Assembly (NCBI RefSeq): GCF_014904755.1
Contig: NZ_JACZFQ010000086.1
Location: 1-64,000 of the forward strand
Direction of reading: 5' to 3'
Origin: Neoluteolibacter marinus
GTDB taxonomy: Bacteria; Verrucomicrobiota; Verrucomicrobiia; Verrucomicrobiales; Akkermansiaceae
DNA: 64,000 nt
Positions within the stretch are counted from its first letter, which is position 1. The number at the start of each line of letters is the position of its first letter. This document shows positions 9,415 through 17,678 of this stretch, in pieces. Under the pieces are notes generated by a model, which worked only from the letters and a program-made list of their open reading frames with translations, had not been told where the DNA came from and made no database searches. The position numbers and the translations under genes were made by a program.

Positions 9415-10230
9415 ATGAAGTTACCCCTCCCTCTTCTATCTCTTGCTGCCGCATTGAGCAGCGTCGCTTCGGCGACAGTGGTGAACATTGACTTCGGAAC
9501 ATCCGAGAGTTTCACCGGTCTCGCGGCCGCGCCTGATCCAGAGAATTCGTCTGCCATGTGGAACTACATGGCCTCGGTGGCCGGCACAGCGAGTTCTTTG
9601 GACTTGAACGATTCCGCGGGCAATTCCACCGGGATCGAGTTCAGTATTTCAGGGGTAGCCAATGAGAATCAGACGAGCGGAAATGGCGATCTCGCGGCTG
9701 GCATCGGGCTGATGCGGGACTATTTGCGAATCGATTCCGGCTCATCGACCTCGCCAGTCAGCGTCACTGGTCAGTTTTCGGGACTCGTGGTAGGTGGCAC
9801 TTACGACCTCTACTTGTTCGGTCAAGGGCAGTACATGGCTCCGTCGGGCGGTACCAACCGAGGGCAGAATAGCCTTTTTACGGTCAACGGAACATCCAAG
9901 CAGACGGGATGGGATGGAGTTGTCGGGGGGAATGGCCTCTTTGAGGAAAGCACTTCACTGTTAAATCAAGGTGAGTATGTGAAATTCACAGTGGTCGCGG
10001 TGGACGGGGGCGGTTCTCTGGGCGGCGTTATCAGCTTCGATTTTGCCAATGTCGTTCCCGGTGGAGCTTCCCCTAATCCCGTCGATGACTTCGCAGACAA
10101 TGGTTCGGGTGGTGGATCCCGTTATGGTGCGCTGAATGGCATCCAGTTGGTCTCCGTCGTCCCCGAGCCTTCGTCGATGTTCCTCGGCGCGCTTGGAATG
10201 CTCAGCCTGGCTCTTCGCCGCCGCCGCTAA
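9415..10230 (+). CDS. PEP-CTERM sorting-domain protein
   Basis: A 271-residue exported protein with a signal peptide (MKLPLPLLSLAAALSSVASA) and a C-terminal sorting signal: VVPEPSSMFLGALGML followed by a hydrophobic helix and RRRR. PEP-CTERM proteins are recognised by an exosortase (EpsH family) and end up on the surface or in the exopolysaccharide matrix; no exosortase gene is in this window. The body is Gly/Ser/Asn-rich and beta-rich without recognised catalytic residues. The ATG at 9415 was preferred to the TTG at 9400 because it starts the signal peptide directly. It stands alone, with its own promoter and terminator. Confidence 0.85.
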   Translation: MKLPLPLLSLAAALSSVASATVVNIDFGTSESFTGLAAAPDPENSSAMWNYMASVAGTASSLDLNDSAGNSTGIEFSISGVANENQTSGNGDLAAGIGLMRDYLRIDSGSSTSPVSVTGQFSGLVVGGTYDLYLFGQGQYMAPSGGTNRGQNSLFTVNGTSKQTGWDGVVGGNGLFEESTSLLNQGEYVKFTVVAVDGGGSLGGVISFDFANVVPGGASPNPVDDFADNGSGGGSRYGALNGIQLVSVVPEPSSMFLGALGMLSLALRRRR

Positions 10231-10253
10231 CCGTTCGCCACTTCTTTTTCGAG

Positions 10254-10288
10254 CAGCCTCCGGAGTTCACTCCGGGGGCTGTTTCGTT
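10254..10288 (+). terminator. Rho-independent terminator after the PEP-CTERM gene
   Basis: An 11-bp stem (AGCCTCCGGAG paired with CTCCGGGGGCT, one G-T wobble) with a TTCA loop at 10255-10280 is extended by one more C-G pair and followed by TTTCGTTTC. It begins 25 bases after the stop codon. Confidence 0.75.
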
Positions 10289-10696
10289 TCATGGGGGCGC
10301 GGAGGCCGGCCGGCCGGAGGGGCAATCGATGGACCCGGGACGGGAGGGGAGTCCCCTCGAGAGGATCCAGCTGTGCATTCCATCCCGCCCACGCGCGCTC
10401 GGATCGTTTGAAGATGCGGACTTTTTTCGATCGCCAGATCGCCCGTTCCACGGGCTTTCGCCTGCCAGGGACGGGCATCGCGGTCCCCCGGATCGGCCCG
10501 CGCCCGCGATTCGGGCGCCTTCCCGGATCTAACATTTTAAAACTTTGGTGAGCCCCGAGAGCGGCAAAATCGCTGCGTAGTTTTTCGCGCCCCTAGACGC
10601 GCCACCCCCGGATTCGGGCACGTCGCCGAATCCCCACATCTTTCAAGCCCTTACGACAGCGTTGAGGATTGTCAAGTTTGCGCACGAATTTCAATA
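10289..10696. other. Non-coding stretch between the PEP-CTERM gene and the nrd promoter
   Basis: About 400 bases with no convincing gene. Several short open frames overlap on both strands, but they have no start-site context or recognisable protein pattern. The last 60 bases contain TTGTCA at 10669 and become AT-rich, and probably belong to the nrd promoter region. Confidence 0.5.
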
Positions 10697-10744
10697 CCAC
10701 CACATGTAGTAGTGTGAATAATTTGTGGATACTATATGAGCAGA
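10697..10744 (+). promoter_or_regulatory. Candidate pair of NrdR boxes in the nrdB-nrdA promoter
   Basis: Two sites resemble the 16-bp NrdR box ACACWAYATRTWGTGT. Box 1 at 10697-10712 (CCACCACATGTAGTAG) matches at 12 of 16 positions. Box 2 at 10729-10744 (ATACTATATGAGCAGA) has a strong left half and a weak right half. Their centres are 32 bp apart, the three-turn spacing known for NrdR, and TACTAT inside box 2 could serve as a -10. NrdR represses ribonucleotide reductase genes when dATP is high. The nrdR gene itself is not in the window. Confidence 0.45.
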
Positions 10745-10862
10745 ATCGGCTTGAGCCCTGCTTTGGATTCCGGCAGCCTCCCTGACGCTGCGCCCGCGGC
10801 GCCAGGCTGCCTCCAGCAGCCTTTCAAACAGCAAGAATTCACCCGAAGTCGCCTCCCTGTCC

Positions 10863-11951
10863 ATGTCCGCCACCACCACGATCACCGTCGGTCCCCGCAC
10901 CTTCATCCTCGACAAAGAAAAGGCCGAACAGGCCTTCAACGCCAAACGGGTCATCAACGGCAAGGACACCATGTTCTTCAACATCCTCCCGCTGAAGTAC
11001 CAGTGGGCGTACGACCTGTACAAGACGATGAAGAACAACCATTGGGAGCCCGAGGACATCCCGATGCAGAAGGACGTCGAGCAGTGGCGCTCCGATGAGA
11101 TCTCCGACGTCGAGCGCTGGATCATCAAGATGGGCATCGGCTACTTCTCCGCCGCCGAGGGCATCGTCGGGGACAACATCCTCCACGTCGTCCGCGAGGT
11201 CGTCACCGCCCCCGAGCTCAAGCTCGTGCTTGGCCGCCACGCCCACGAGGAAAACATCCACGCCGACTCGCTGGTCTACATGTTGAGCTCGATCGGCCTC
11301 AACCCGCACGAGTGCGAGGCGATGTTCGAGGACGTCCCGACCATCACCGCCAAGAATCACTTCGTCACCTCCAACAGCAAGGCCCTGCGCCGCGACATCG
11401 ACCTCACCGTCACCGAGAACAAGCAGGCCCTCGCCAAGAACATCTTCATGTTCGGCCAGGTCATGGAGGGCACCCAGTTCTACGGCCTGTTCGGCATGAT
11501 CCTCTCGCTCTACCGGCAGAACAAGTTCCCGGGCATCGGCCAGATGTTCCGCTACACCCTGCGCGACGAGTCCAACCACATCGAGGTCTTCCGCAACCTG
11601 CTCATGGACCTCATCGACGAGAACCCCGACATCTGGACCGACGAGTTCCGCGAGGACCTCCGCCAGACCATGGCCGAGGGCATCCGCCTCGAGAAGGAGT
11701 TCATCCGCGACTGCCTGCCGGTCGCCGGCATCGGCCTCAACGCCGAGGAATTCGAGATCTACATCGACTACATCGCCAACCGCCGCCTCGAGTCCTGCGG
11801 CCTCAAGCCGCTCCGCGAGGACGTCTCCAACCCCTTCCCCTGGCTGGCCGAGATGATGGACATCAAGAAGGAGCAGAACTTCTTCGAAGGACGCGTCACC
11901 GAATACCAGAAAGCCTCCGCCCTCGGCGACGTCGACGACGACGACCTGTAA
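10863..11951 (+). CDS. nrdB: Ribonucleotide reductase beta subunit (R2), class Ic-like
   Basis: The 362-residue ferritin-fold R2 subunit generates the oxidant that starts ribonucleotide reduction by NrdA. The metal ligands are visible with family spacing: E99, E130/H133 (HEENIH), E202 and E236/H239 (DESNHIE). The residue four after the first ligand His, which is the radical Tyr of class Ia, is L137. The first ligand, normally Asp, is E99. The same pair of changes (Glu ligand, non-Tyr at the radical site) marks the chlamydial class Ic group, which uses a Mn/Fe cofactor, and published members of that group include Leu at this site. Y348 in the tail is a candidate for the radical-transfer Tyr that contacts R1. 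It is first in the operon, followed by a four-helix-bundle gene and nrdA. No Shine-Dalgarno sequence is evident. Confidence 0.93.
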   Translation: MSATTTITVGPRTFILDKEKAEQAFNAKRVINGKDTMFFNILPLKYQWAYDLYKTMKNNHWEPEDIPMQKDVEQWRSDEISDVERWIIKMGIGYFSAAEGIVGDNILHVVREVVTAPELKLVLGRHAHEENIHADSLVYMLSSIGLNPHECEAMFEDVPTITAKNHFVTSNSKALRRDIDLTVTENKQALAKNIFMFGQVMEGTQFYGLFGMILSLYRQNKFPGIGQMFRYTLRDESNHIEVFRNLLMDLIDENPDIWTDEFREDLRQTMAEGIRLEKEFIRDCLPVAGIGLNAEEFEIYIDYIANRRLESCGLKPLREDVSNPFPWLAEMMDIKKEQNFFEGRVTEYQKASALGDVDDDDL

Positions 11952-12471
11952 GCCCCGGCGGAGCCGGGGAGTGGCGAGTGAAAAGTAGAAAGTAAAAAGC
12001 GTTCCTGATGAGCGAGATCGAGAGTTTCGAAGACCTGGATGTCTGGAAGCGCGGCTGCCAGCTCGCGGTCGAGGTGCATGTCGCCCTTGCGGACTCCAAG
12101 GACTTCGCGCTCCGCGGCCAGATGGAGCGCTCATCACTTTCCATTCCGTCCAACATCGCCGAAGGATCCGAGCGCGAGAATACCGCCGAGTTCATCAATT
12201 TCCTCCGTTACAGCAAAGGCTCCTGCGGCGAACTCCGCACCCAGCTCTACGTCGCCGAACGCCTCCGCCAACGACTTGGCGCGCCACCGGTGCAGGGCTC
12301 CCGCGAAATGATCACCGAGACCCGCGAGATCTCCCGCATGCTCGGCGGCCTGATCAAGTCCCTCAAGCGCCGCCTCAAGGACCACCCCTGACCGCCCCCC
12401 CGCTTCTCACTCTCCGCCCAACCCACCACTTTCTACTTTTTACTTTCCACTCGCCACCGCGCCTCCGGCGC
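11952..12471. mobile_element. Four-helix-bundle cassette with inverted-repeat ends, inside the nrd operon
   Basis: The interval between the nrdB stop and 12471 has matching ends in opposite orientation. The left end (11952-11999) has a GC hairpin CCCCGGC-GGA-GCCGGGG, then GTGGCGAGTG, then purine-rich heptads of the form AAAGTAR. The right end (12427-12471) has the reverse complement of the same order: heptads, CACTCGCCAC and a hairpin GCGCC-TCC-GGCGC. About 30 bp match apart from A/G changes at the variable heptad position. The only gene inside is the four-helix-bundle protein. Its compact size, terminal symmetry and position between two co-functional genes suggest an inserted element; no transposase is present. 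Confidence 0.5.
12008..12391 (+). CDS. Four-helix-bundle protein (23S rRNA intervening-sequence/S23 family)
   Basis: A 127-residue all-helical protein with the family signature SIPSNIAEGSER near residue 48 and an N-terminal FEDLDVWKRGCQLAVEV. This TIGR02436-type family was first found encoded in 23S rRNA intervening sequences and is structurally related to the Avd accessory protein of diversity-generating retroelements. The biochemical function is not settled. It lies between nrdB and nrdA in the same direction, inside an inverted-repeat cassette, and is probably co-transcribed with them. No DGR reverse transcriptase or variable repeat was seen nearby. Confidence 0.85.
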   Translation: MSEIESFEDLDVWKRGCQLAVEVHVALADSKDFALRGQMERSSLSIPSNIAEGSERENTAEFINFLRYSKGSCGELRTQLYVAERLRQRLGAPPVQGSREMITETREISRMLGGLIKSLKRRLKDHP

Positions 12472-12529
12472 AATTTTCCGCCTCCGACCAGTCCCCGCCT
12501 CCGAAAAAACGCCCCACCCCACGCACACC

Positions 12530-15500
12530 ATGTACTCCAACCTGACCCTCGACGAAGACCTCCTCCTCAAGCAAGTCATCACCGACCGCTTCGCCCAGGC
12601 CGCGGGCGAGCCGACCACCGGGGACCGGGGCCGAAGTTTCGACTGGCGCGGGGTGCTGCCATCGGAGCGCCGCCAGCCGATCGCCGACATCGTCGTGCTC
12701 CGCGGCAACCAGGAATCCCACTTTTCCCTCGATGACGTCGCCGACGCCATCGGCCACTCGCTCACCGACCTCCTCATCGCCCGCAAGGAGAAGGAAGACG
12801 CCATCTTCACCGAGGAAAACCGCAAGTTCGTCTCCGACGTCGCCCACGCCGTCGCCAACTCGCTGACCAAGTCGCTCGACGAGGGCGGCCGCCTGCGCCT
12901 GTCCGAGGCCGACCTCTACCTGCTCATCGAAAAGGCCCTGCTCGAGAACGACGCCTACGACGTCGCCAAGTCCCTCGCCTTCCGCCGCTCGATGGAGCAG
13001 GGCGGCTCGATCGCCGTCGGCACCCAGCCCCACGCCCTGCCGGTCCGCCTGATCCGCCGCAATGGCAACGTCGTGCCGTGGAGCGAGACCAAGATCGAGA
13101 TCGCCGTCCGCAAGGCCTTCCTCACCATCCACGAGAACCCCGAGCCCGCCGCCGAGGTCGCCCACGCCGTCACCGAGCTGGTCCGCCGCGGCGACCAGTC
13201 CTTCGTCCACATCGAGGACGTCCAGGACATGGTCCAGGAGGAACTCATGCGCCAGGGCCACTTCAAGGCCGCCGCCCACTACATCCGCTACCGCGACGAG
13301 CGCTCGCGCCTCCGCATCAACGAGGAACTCACCCCCGACGAGTCCGCCCAGGACCTCTTCATCACCGTCATCACCGACGACGGCGAGACCAAGCTCTGGG
13401 ACGGCATCGAGCTCAAGAAGCGCATCGCCTTCGCCTCCATCGGCCTCGACCTCTGCCTCGGCGAGGCCGAGATCGAACGCGAGCTGCGCCGCTCCATCGG
13501 CGCCGAGATCAAGGAAAAGGACCTCAAGAACACCATCATCCTCAATGCCAAGTCGCTGATCGAAAAGGACGCCGACTTCGCCAAGTTCGCCGGCCGCATC
13601 CTGCTCTCCTACATCTACGAGGAAGTCCTCGGCTGGAGCATCCAGAAGGACGGCATCGAGAAGCTCAAGGCCGCCCACCAGGCCGCCTTCAAGCAGTACC
13701 TCAAGCACGGCGTCGCCATCAAGCGGCTCCACCCCGAGCTGCTCGAGACCTACGACCTCGACCGCCTCGCCGAGGCCTTCGACCCCACCGCTGACCTCGA
13801 CTTCGACTACCTCGGCATCCAGACCCTCTACGACCGCTACCTCATCGTCGACAAGACCGGCGCCCGCCCGCGCCGCCTCGAGACGCCCCAGTTCTTCTGG
13901 ATGCGCGTCGCCATGGGCCTCTTCAAGAAGGAGCAGTCCGATGCCGAGGGCTGGGTCATCCGCCTCTACAACCTCTACAAGGGCCGCCGCTTCTGCTCGT
14001 CCACGCCGACGCTCTTCAACTCCGGCACCCTCCACAGCCAGCTCTCCTCCTGCTACCTCTACAAGGTCGACGACTCCATCGAGAGCATCATGATCCGCGG
14101 CATCGCCGAAAACGCCTTCCTCAGCAAGTGGGCCGGCGGCCTCGGCGGCTCCTGGACCTCCGTCCGCGGCACCGGCGGCTACATCCAGGGCACCAATGGC
14201 GAGTCGCAGGGCATCATCCCCTTCCTCAAGCTCCACAACGACCAGCTCGTCGCCGTCAACCAGGGCGGCAAGCGCCGCGGCTCCGGCTGCGCCTACCTCG
14301 AGACCTGGCACAATGACATCGAGGACTTCCTCGAGCTGCGCAAGAACACCGGCGACGACCGCCGCCGCTGCCACGACATGAACACGGCCAACTGGATCCC
14401 CGACCTGTTCATGAAGCGCATGGAAGACCGCGGCGTCTGGACCCTCTTCCGCGCCAACGAGGTGCCCGACCTCCACGACCTCTACGGCAAGGCCTTCGAG
14501 CAGCGCTACACCGAGTACGAGGCCATGGCCGCCGAGGGCAAGATCTGGTCCCGCCAGATGCCCGCCATCGACCTCTGGAAGGGCATGCTCAAGATGCTCT
14601 TCGAGACCGGCCACCCCTGGATCACCTTCAAGGATCCCTGCAACGTCCGCTCGCCGCAGGACCACGCCGGCGTCATCCACTCGTCGAACCTCTGCACCGA
14701 GATCACCCTCAACACCTCCGACGAGGAGACCGCGGTCTGCAACCTCGGCTCGGTCGTGCTCGACACCCACGTCACCCACGACGGCGCCCTCGACCACGAG
14801 ATGCTCAAGGAGACGATCACCGTCGCCATCCGCGCGCTCGACAACGTCATCGACATCAACTTCTACCCCACCCAGGCCGCCGCCACCGCCAACTCGCGCC
14901 ACCGGCCGATCGGCATGGGCGTCATGGGCCTGCAGCACGCCCTCTACAAGCGCGGCCTGTCCTTCGCCAGCGACGCCGCCGTCGAGTTCAACGACGAGTT
15001 CATGGAGGCCATCGCCTACTACGCCTACAATGCCTCCAGCGATCTCGCGGCCGAGCGCGGCACCTACTCCTCCTACAAGGGCTCCAAGTGGGACCGCGGC
15101 CTGCTCCCGCAGGACACCCTCGACCTGCTCGAGGACGAGCGCGGCAAGAAGCTCGACGTCCCGCGCGGCGGCAAGATGGACTGGAGCGTGGTGCGCGAGA
15201 AGATCGCCAAGCACGGCATGCGCAACTCCAACGTGCTCGCCATCGCCCCCACCGCCACGATCTCGAACATCATGGGCACCACCCCGTGCATCGAGCCGAA
15301 CTACAAGAACCTGTATGTGAAGAGCAACCTGAGCGGCGACTTCATCGTCCTCAACGGCACCCTCGTCAATGACCTCAAGAAGGAAGGCCTGTGGAACCAG
15401 GAGATGCTCGACCAGCTCAAGTACTTCGACGGCGAGCTCGACGCCATCGACGACATCCCCGAGGCGATCAAGCAGAAGCACAAGACCGTCTTCGGCGTCG

Positions 15501-15817
15501 GCTACGAGTTCATCGTCGACGCCGCCGCCCGGCGCCAGAAGTGGATCGACCAGAGCCAAAGCGTGAACCTCTTCCTCGCCCAGCCGGACATGAAGACCCT
15601 GTCGCACATGTATCGCCGCGCCTGGGACAAGGGCCTCAAGACGACCTACTACCTGCGCACACTGCAGGCTAGTAACATCGAGAAGGCGACGATCTCGGTG
15701 AAGAAGGAAGTCCGCGGCGGCATGGCCGGAGCGAAGCGGGAATACTCTGAGGCGGAGAAGAACGCGTGCTCGATTGACGCGATGCTGAACGGTGGGACGT
15801 GTGAAGCTTGTCAGTGA
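12530..15817 (+). CDS. nrdA: Ribonucleotide reductase alpha subunit (R1) with extended ATP-cone N-terminus
   Basis: A 1095-residue class I catalytic subunit that reduces ribonucleoside diphosphates. The redox and thiyl cysteines are present: C508 (SSCYLYK), C722 in NLCTEI (thiyl radical) and C737 (VCNLGS). C508 to C722 is 214 residues, the same as C225 to C439 in E. coli. Also seen are PTATIS, TTYYLRT (radical-transfer Tyr pair) and a C-terminal CEACQ that is re-reduced by thioredoxin or glutaredoxin. The N-terminus is some 300 residues longer than in E. coli, with at least two ATP-cone regions (about 50-150, and 171-260 starting LPVRLIRRNGNVVPW) and possibly a third. Such an extension is known for chlamydial R1 and fits the class Ic-like R2 upstream. 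The reading frame is intact. Confidence 0.95.
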   Translation: MYSNLTLDEDLLLKQVITDRFAQAAGEPTTGDRGRSFDWRGVLPSERRQPIADIVVLRGNQESHFSLDDVADAIGHSLTDLLIARKEKEDAIFTEENRKFVSDVAHAVANSLTKSLDEGGRLRLSEADLYLLIEKALLENDAYDVAKSLAFRRSMEQGGSIAVGTQPHALPVRLIRRNGNVVPWSETKIEIAVRKAFLTIHENPEPAAEVAHAVTELVRRGDQSFVHIEDVQDMVQEELMRQGHFKAAAHYIRYRDERSRLRINEELTPDESAQDLFITVITDDGETKLWDGIELKKRIAFASIGLDLCLGEAEIERELRRSIGAEIKEKDLKNTIILNAKSLIEKDADFAKFAGRILLSYIYEEVLGWSIQKDGIEKLKAAHQAAFKQYLKHGVAIKRLHPELLETYDLDRLAEAFDPTADLDFDYLGIQTLYDRYLIVDKTGARPRRLETPQFFWMRVAMGLFKKEQSDAEGWVIRLYNLYKGRRFCSSTPTLFNSGTLHSQLSSCYLYKVDDSIESIMIRGIAENAFLSKWAGGLGGSWTSVRGTGGYIQGTNGESQGIIPFLKLHNDQLVAVNQGGKRRGSGCAYLETWHNDIEDFLELRKNTGDDRRRCHDMNTANWIPDLFMKRMEDRGVWTLFRANEVPDLHDLYGKAFEQRYTEYEAMAAEGKIWSRQMPAIDLWKGMLKMLFETGHPWITFKDPCNVRSPQDHAGVIHSSNLCTEITLNTSDEETAVCNLGSVVLDTHVTHDGALDHEMLKETITVAIRALDNVIDINFYPTQAAATANSRHRPIGMGVMGLQHALYKRGLSFASDAAVEFNDEFMEAIAYYAYNASSDLAAERGTYSSYKGSKWDRGLLPQDTLDLLEDERGKKLDVPRGGKMDWSVVREKIAKHGMRNSNVLAIAPTATISNIMGTTPCIEPNYKNLYVKSNLSGDFIVLNGTLVNDLKKEGLWNQEMLDQLKYFDGELDAIDDIPEAIKQKHKTVFGVGYEFIVDAAARRQKWIDQSQSVNLFLAQPDMKTLSHMYRRAWDKGLKTTYYLRTLQASNIEKATISVKKEVRGGMAGAKREYSEAEKNACSIDAMLNGGTCEACQ

Positions 15818-15830
15818 TTAAATCTTGATG

Positions 15831-15857
15831 CGGCGGCCCCCCACGGGCCGTCGTTTT
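15831..15857 (+). terminator. Rho-independent terminator of the nrd operon
   Basis: A 9-bp stem (CGGCGGCCC and GGGCCGTCG, one G-T pair) with a CCCAC loop, directly followed by TTTT and a pyrimidine-rich stretch. It starts 14 bases after the nrdA stop. Confidence 0.8.
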
Positions 15858-16241
15858 CACTTTCTCCCAGGAAATCCAGATCCCCAGAGCCTATCTACCA
15901 GACGGAATTAATTAAACTCGAGAGATCGCCGAGTGACGCAAAAAATCCTCAGCTGGATTGACAGTTGCTAAACCATGTCGGGTTCGTAGCTTCGCGAATT
16001 AGTCTAGATAGTGAATGACGAAGTCGACGAGGGGTGCTTAGGCACTTGCCAGAAGAGCGGAAGGAATCGCTTAACGGGTGCTTTGTTCCAAGTGCATCCG
16101 ACCGAATAAAAGAAGGACGCTTGTATTGGGCGAAACTTATTCAGAGTATTGGTAGTGCATCAGAGTCTCAGTGGCGGGCCCAAAGAGCCCAGCATCGGAA
16201 GTTGCCAAGTTTAGGGATTTTTCTTCAGCTGCCGCATCGAA
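15858..16241. other. AT-richer leader of the accessory island
   Basis: Base composition drops clearly after the nrd terminator (for example GGAATTAATTAAACTCG near 15903). A TTGACA at 15958 could be a -35 element, but no convincing -10 is at the right distance. A GTG-started frame from 16034 runs into and overlaps the next gene in another frame. It looks only partly protein-like and is not called. Confidence 0.4.
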
Positions 16242-17345
16242 ATGAAGCAGTCGGGCAACACCCGCCGACGCGAAGCAAAGCGCCGTTGGCATCTCAAAAG
16301 ACGAGTTCGACTCTTACAGCACAGGCAAAGAAGAAGAGGCGCCTGGCAGAGGCGGCTGCACAGAAAATCCCACCTATTAGGGTTTGATCGGAATAATAGG
16401 CGCTCGGCAGTATATCGTCCGAGCGATAATTCTATTTCTGTGGTGCTGCCTGCACACTTGAATTTCGAGGCGGACTACGATGAAACAGCGAGCAATCTCA
16501 GGATACTCCGACGAGCGGTTGAGAATGGAGTAAGAATTCGGACGATTGATTTCAGCCGCCTGAAGAAGATGTCGACTTCGGCTGCGCTTGTTTTGGCGTC
16601 AACTGTAGACCAATGGAATATTCGAGTTAAAGGGAAGCTGAAGGCGGACCTTCCGAGTTGGGACGAACGTATTTTGGTGCTTTTCTATCAAATGGGGTTT
16701 TTCGATCTTCTGGGTCTTCCGCAACCAAAGGTTGAACTCCCAACAAGTAAAATCGAATACCTAAAGTTCTCGCGAGGGCAGGTTGGTGAAGCTGATCCCG
16801 GCTCGATTGCTGTAGAGCTCCGAAAGCGCATCGAAGAAATAGTGGGAATTCGGATTAAGCGCCCAGAGCTTTTTGAGGGTCTTTCTGAGGCGATAACCAA
16901 CGTTTGTCACCATGCTTATAACGAGGTAAATGATGATAGGCGAAAGTATTGGTGGGTTTCGGCTTCATTCAATCGGGAGAATAAAGAGCTAAAAGTTACT
17001 TTTTATGATAAAGGTGTCGGAATCCCTCGAACTCTGCCAGCACATGATTTGTTCGAGAAAATCCGAACATTTTTCTTCGGATGGGGAGATTCGCAAAAAA
17101 TTGAAGCTGCAATGGAGCTGGGTCGCACCTCGACGAAGAAAGCTGAGCGTGGTCATGGACTGCAGAACCTTGTCCGATTTGCCCGAGCCCACTCACGTGG
17201 GCGCATTCGAATCTACAGCATCAAAGGAGTATACGAGGAGGTGTTCGAAGTGGTTGACAACCAGGTGAAAAGCAGTTCCTTTCGGCCGGAAGACTTCCGA
17301 ACCTCGATCGGAGGGACGCTTATTGAATGGTCCGTAACTCTCTGA
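16242..17345 (+). CDS. STAS-like plus GHKL (HATPase_c) ATPase fusion, first gene of an accessory module
   Basis: The 367-residue product has three parts. Residues 1-50 are extremely Arg/Lys-rich (for example RRREAKRRWHLKRRVR). Residues 62-160 resemble a STAS-type fold (SVVLPAHLNFEADYDE, then TIDFSRLKKMSTSAAL). Residues 180-367 form a GHKL ATP-binding domain with an N-box (EAITNVCHHAY, E216 and N220), G1 box (DKGVGIP, D256) and G2 box (ERGHGL, 302-307). GHKL proteins include histidine kinases, anti-sigma kinases, MutL and Hsp90; no His-phosphotransfer domain is seen here. It ends in TGA immediately followed by the ATG of the DUF4325 gene, so the two are translationally coupled. Low GC against the neighbours suggests transfer. 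The first 40-50 residues may be absent if translation starts later. The function in the cell is unknown. Confidence 0.75.
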   Translation: MKQSGNTRRREAKRRWHLKRRVRLLQHRQRRRGAWQRRLHRKSHLLGFDRNNRRSAVYRPSDNSISVVLPAHLNFEADYDETASNLRILRRAVENGVRIRTIDFSRLKKMSTSAALVLASTVDQWNIRVKGKLKADLPSWDERILVLFYQMGFFDLLGLPQPKVELPTSKIEYLKFSRGQVGEADPGSIAVELRKRIEEIVGIRIKRPELFEGLSEAITNVCHHAYNEVNDDRRKYWWVSASFNRENKELKVTFYDKGVGIPRTLPAHDLFEKIRTFFFGWGDSQKIEAAMELGRTSTKKAERGHGLQNLVRFARAHSRGRIRIYSIKGVYEEVFEVVDNQVKSSSFRPEDFRTSIGGTLIEWSVTL

Positions 17346-17678
17346 ATGAAAAGAATTTGCATAGGGGGGGATTTTTCTCCGACTCCGATTGGTAGGTATC
17401 CTTCCGATGGCGAGAGCTGTGGAGAGAATTTTCGGAAGCGATTCTTGGTTCCAGCCCTCCGAGAGGCCGAAAGGGTTGAGGTAGTGATCGATGACGTAGA
17501 AGGGTATGGATCCTCATTCTTGGAAGAGGCTTTTGGTGGGCTGATCCGAAAGGAGGGTTTCAAGATTTCCGACCTACGGGAAAAACTCAAAATTGTTTGT
17601 CACGACGAAGATTTTAAGATCTACGAAATGCTCATCACGAAGTACATTTCGGACGCTTCGAAAAACGGAGATGTTTAA
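17346..17678 (+). CDS. DUF4325 STAS-like protein
   Basis: A 110-residue protein matching the DUF4325 pattern: an N-terminal strand with GDFSPTPIGRY, then SGENFR-like helix text (CGENFRKRFLVPALRE), then EGYGSSFLEEAFGGLIR, the family's most conserved segment. DUF4325 proteins are STAS-like and often sit beside GHKL ATPases, recalling the SpoIIAA/SpoIIAB-type antagonist and anti-sigma kinase pairs; this comparison is inference. The start codon abuts the stop of the ATPase gene, and its stop TAA overlaps the ATG of the next gene (TAATG). It therefore belongs to one operon with both. No signal peptide. Confidence 0.8.
   Translation: MKRICIGGDFSPTPIGRYPSDGESCGENFRKRFLVPALREAERVEVVIDDVEGYGSSFLEEAFGGLIRKEGFKISDLREKLKIVCHDEDFKIYEMLITKYISDASKNGDV

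Noticed and set aside
11952-12471. Diversity-generating retroelement suggested by the Avd-like four-helix-bundle protein
   Set aside because: No reverse transcriptase and no template/variable repeat pair were seen near it.
12440-15607. Open frame of 1055 codons on the minus strand opposite nrdA
   Set aside because: Shadow of nrdA; the Leu/Gly/Val/Asp-rich text has no motif and nrdA has complete catalytic signatures.
15958-15986. Promoter from TTGACA at 15958
   Set aside because: No -10-like hexamer at 16-18 bases distance (the sequence there is GC-rich).
16034-16387. GTG-started frame of 117 codons before and overlapping the STAS-GHKL gene
   Set aside because: No family, overlaps the start of a better supported gene in another frame, and the second half equals the complementary phase of the Arg-rich tail.
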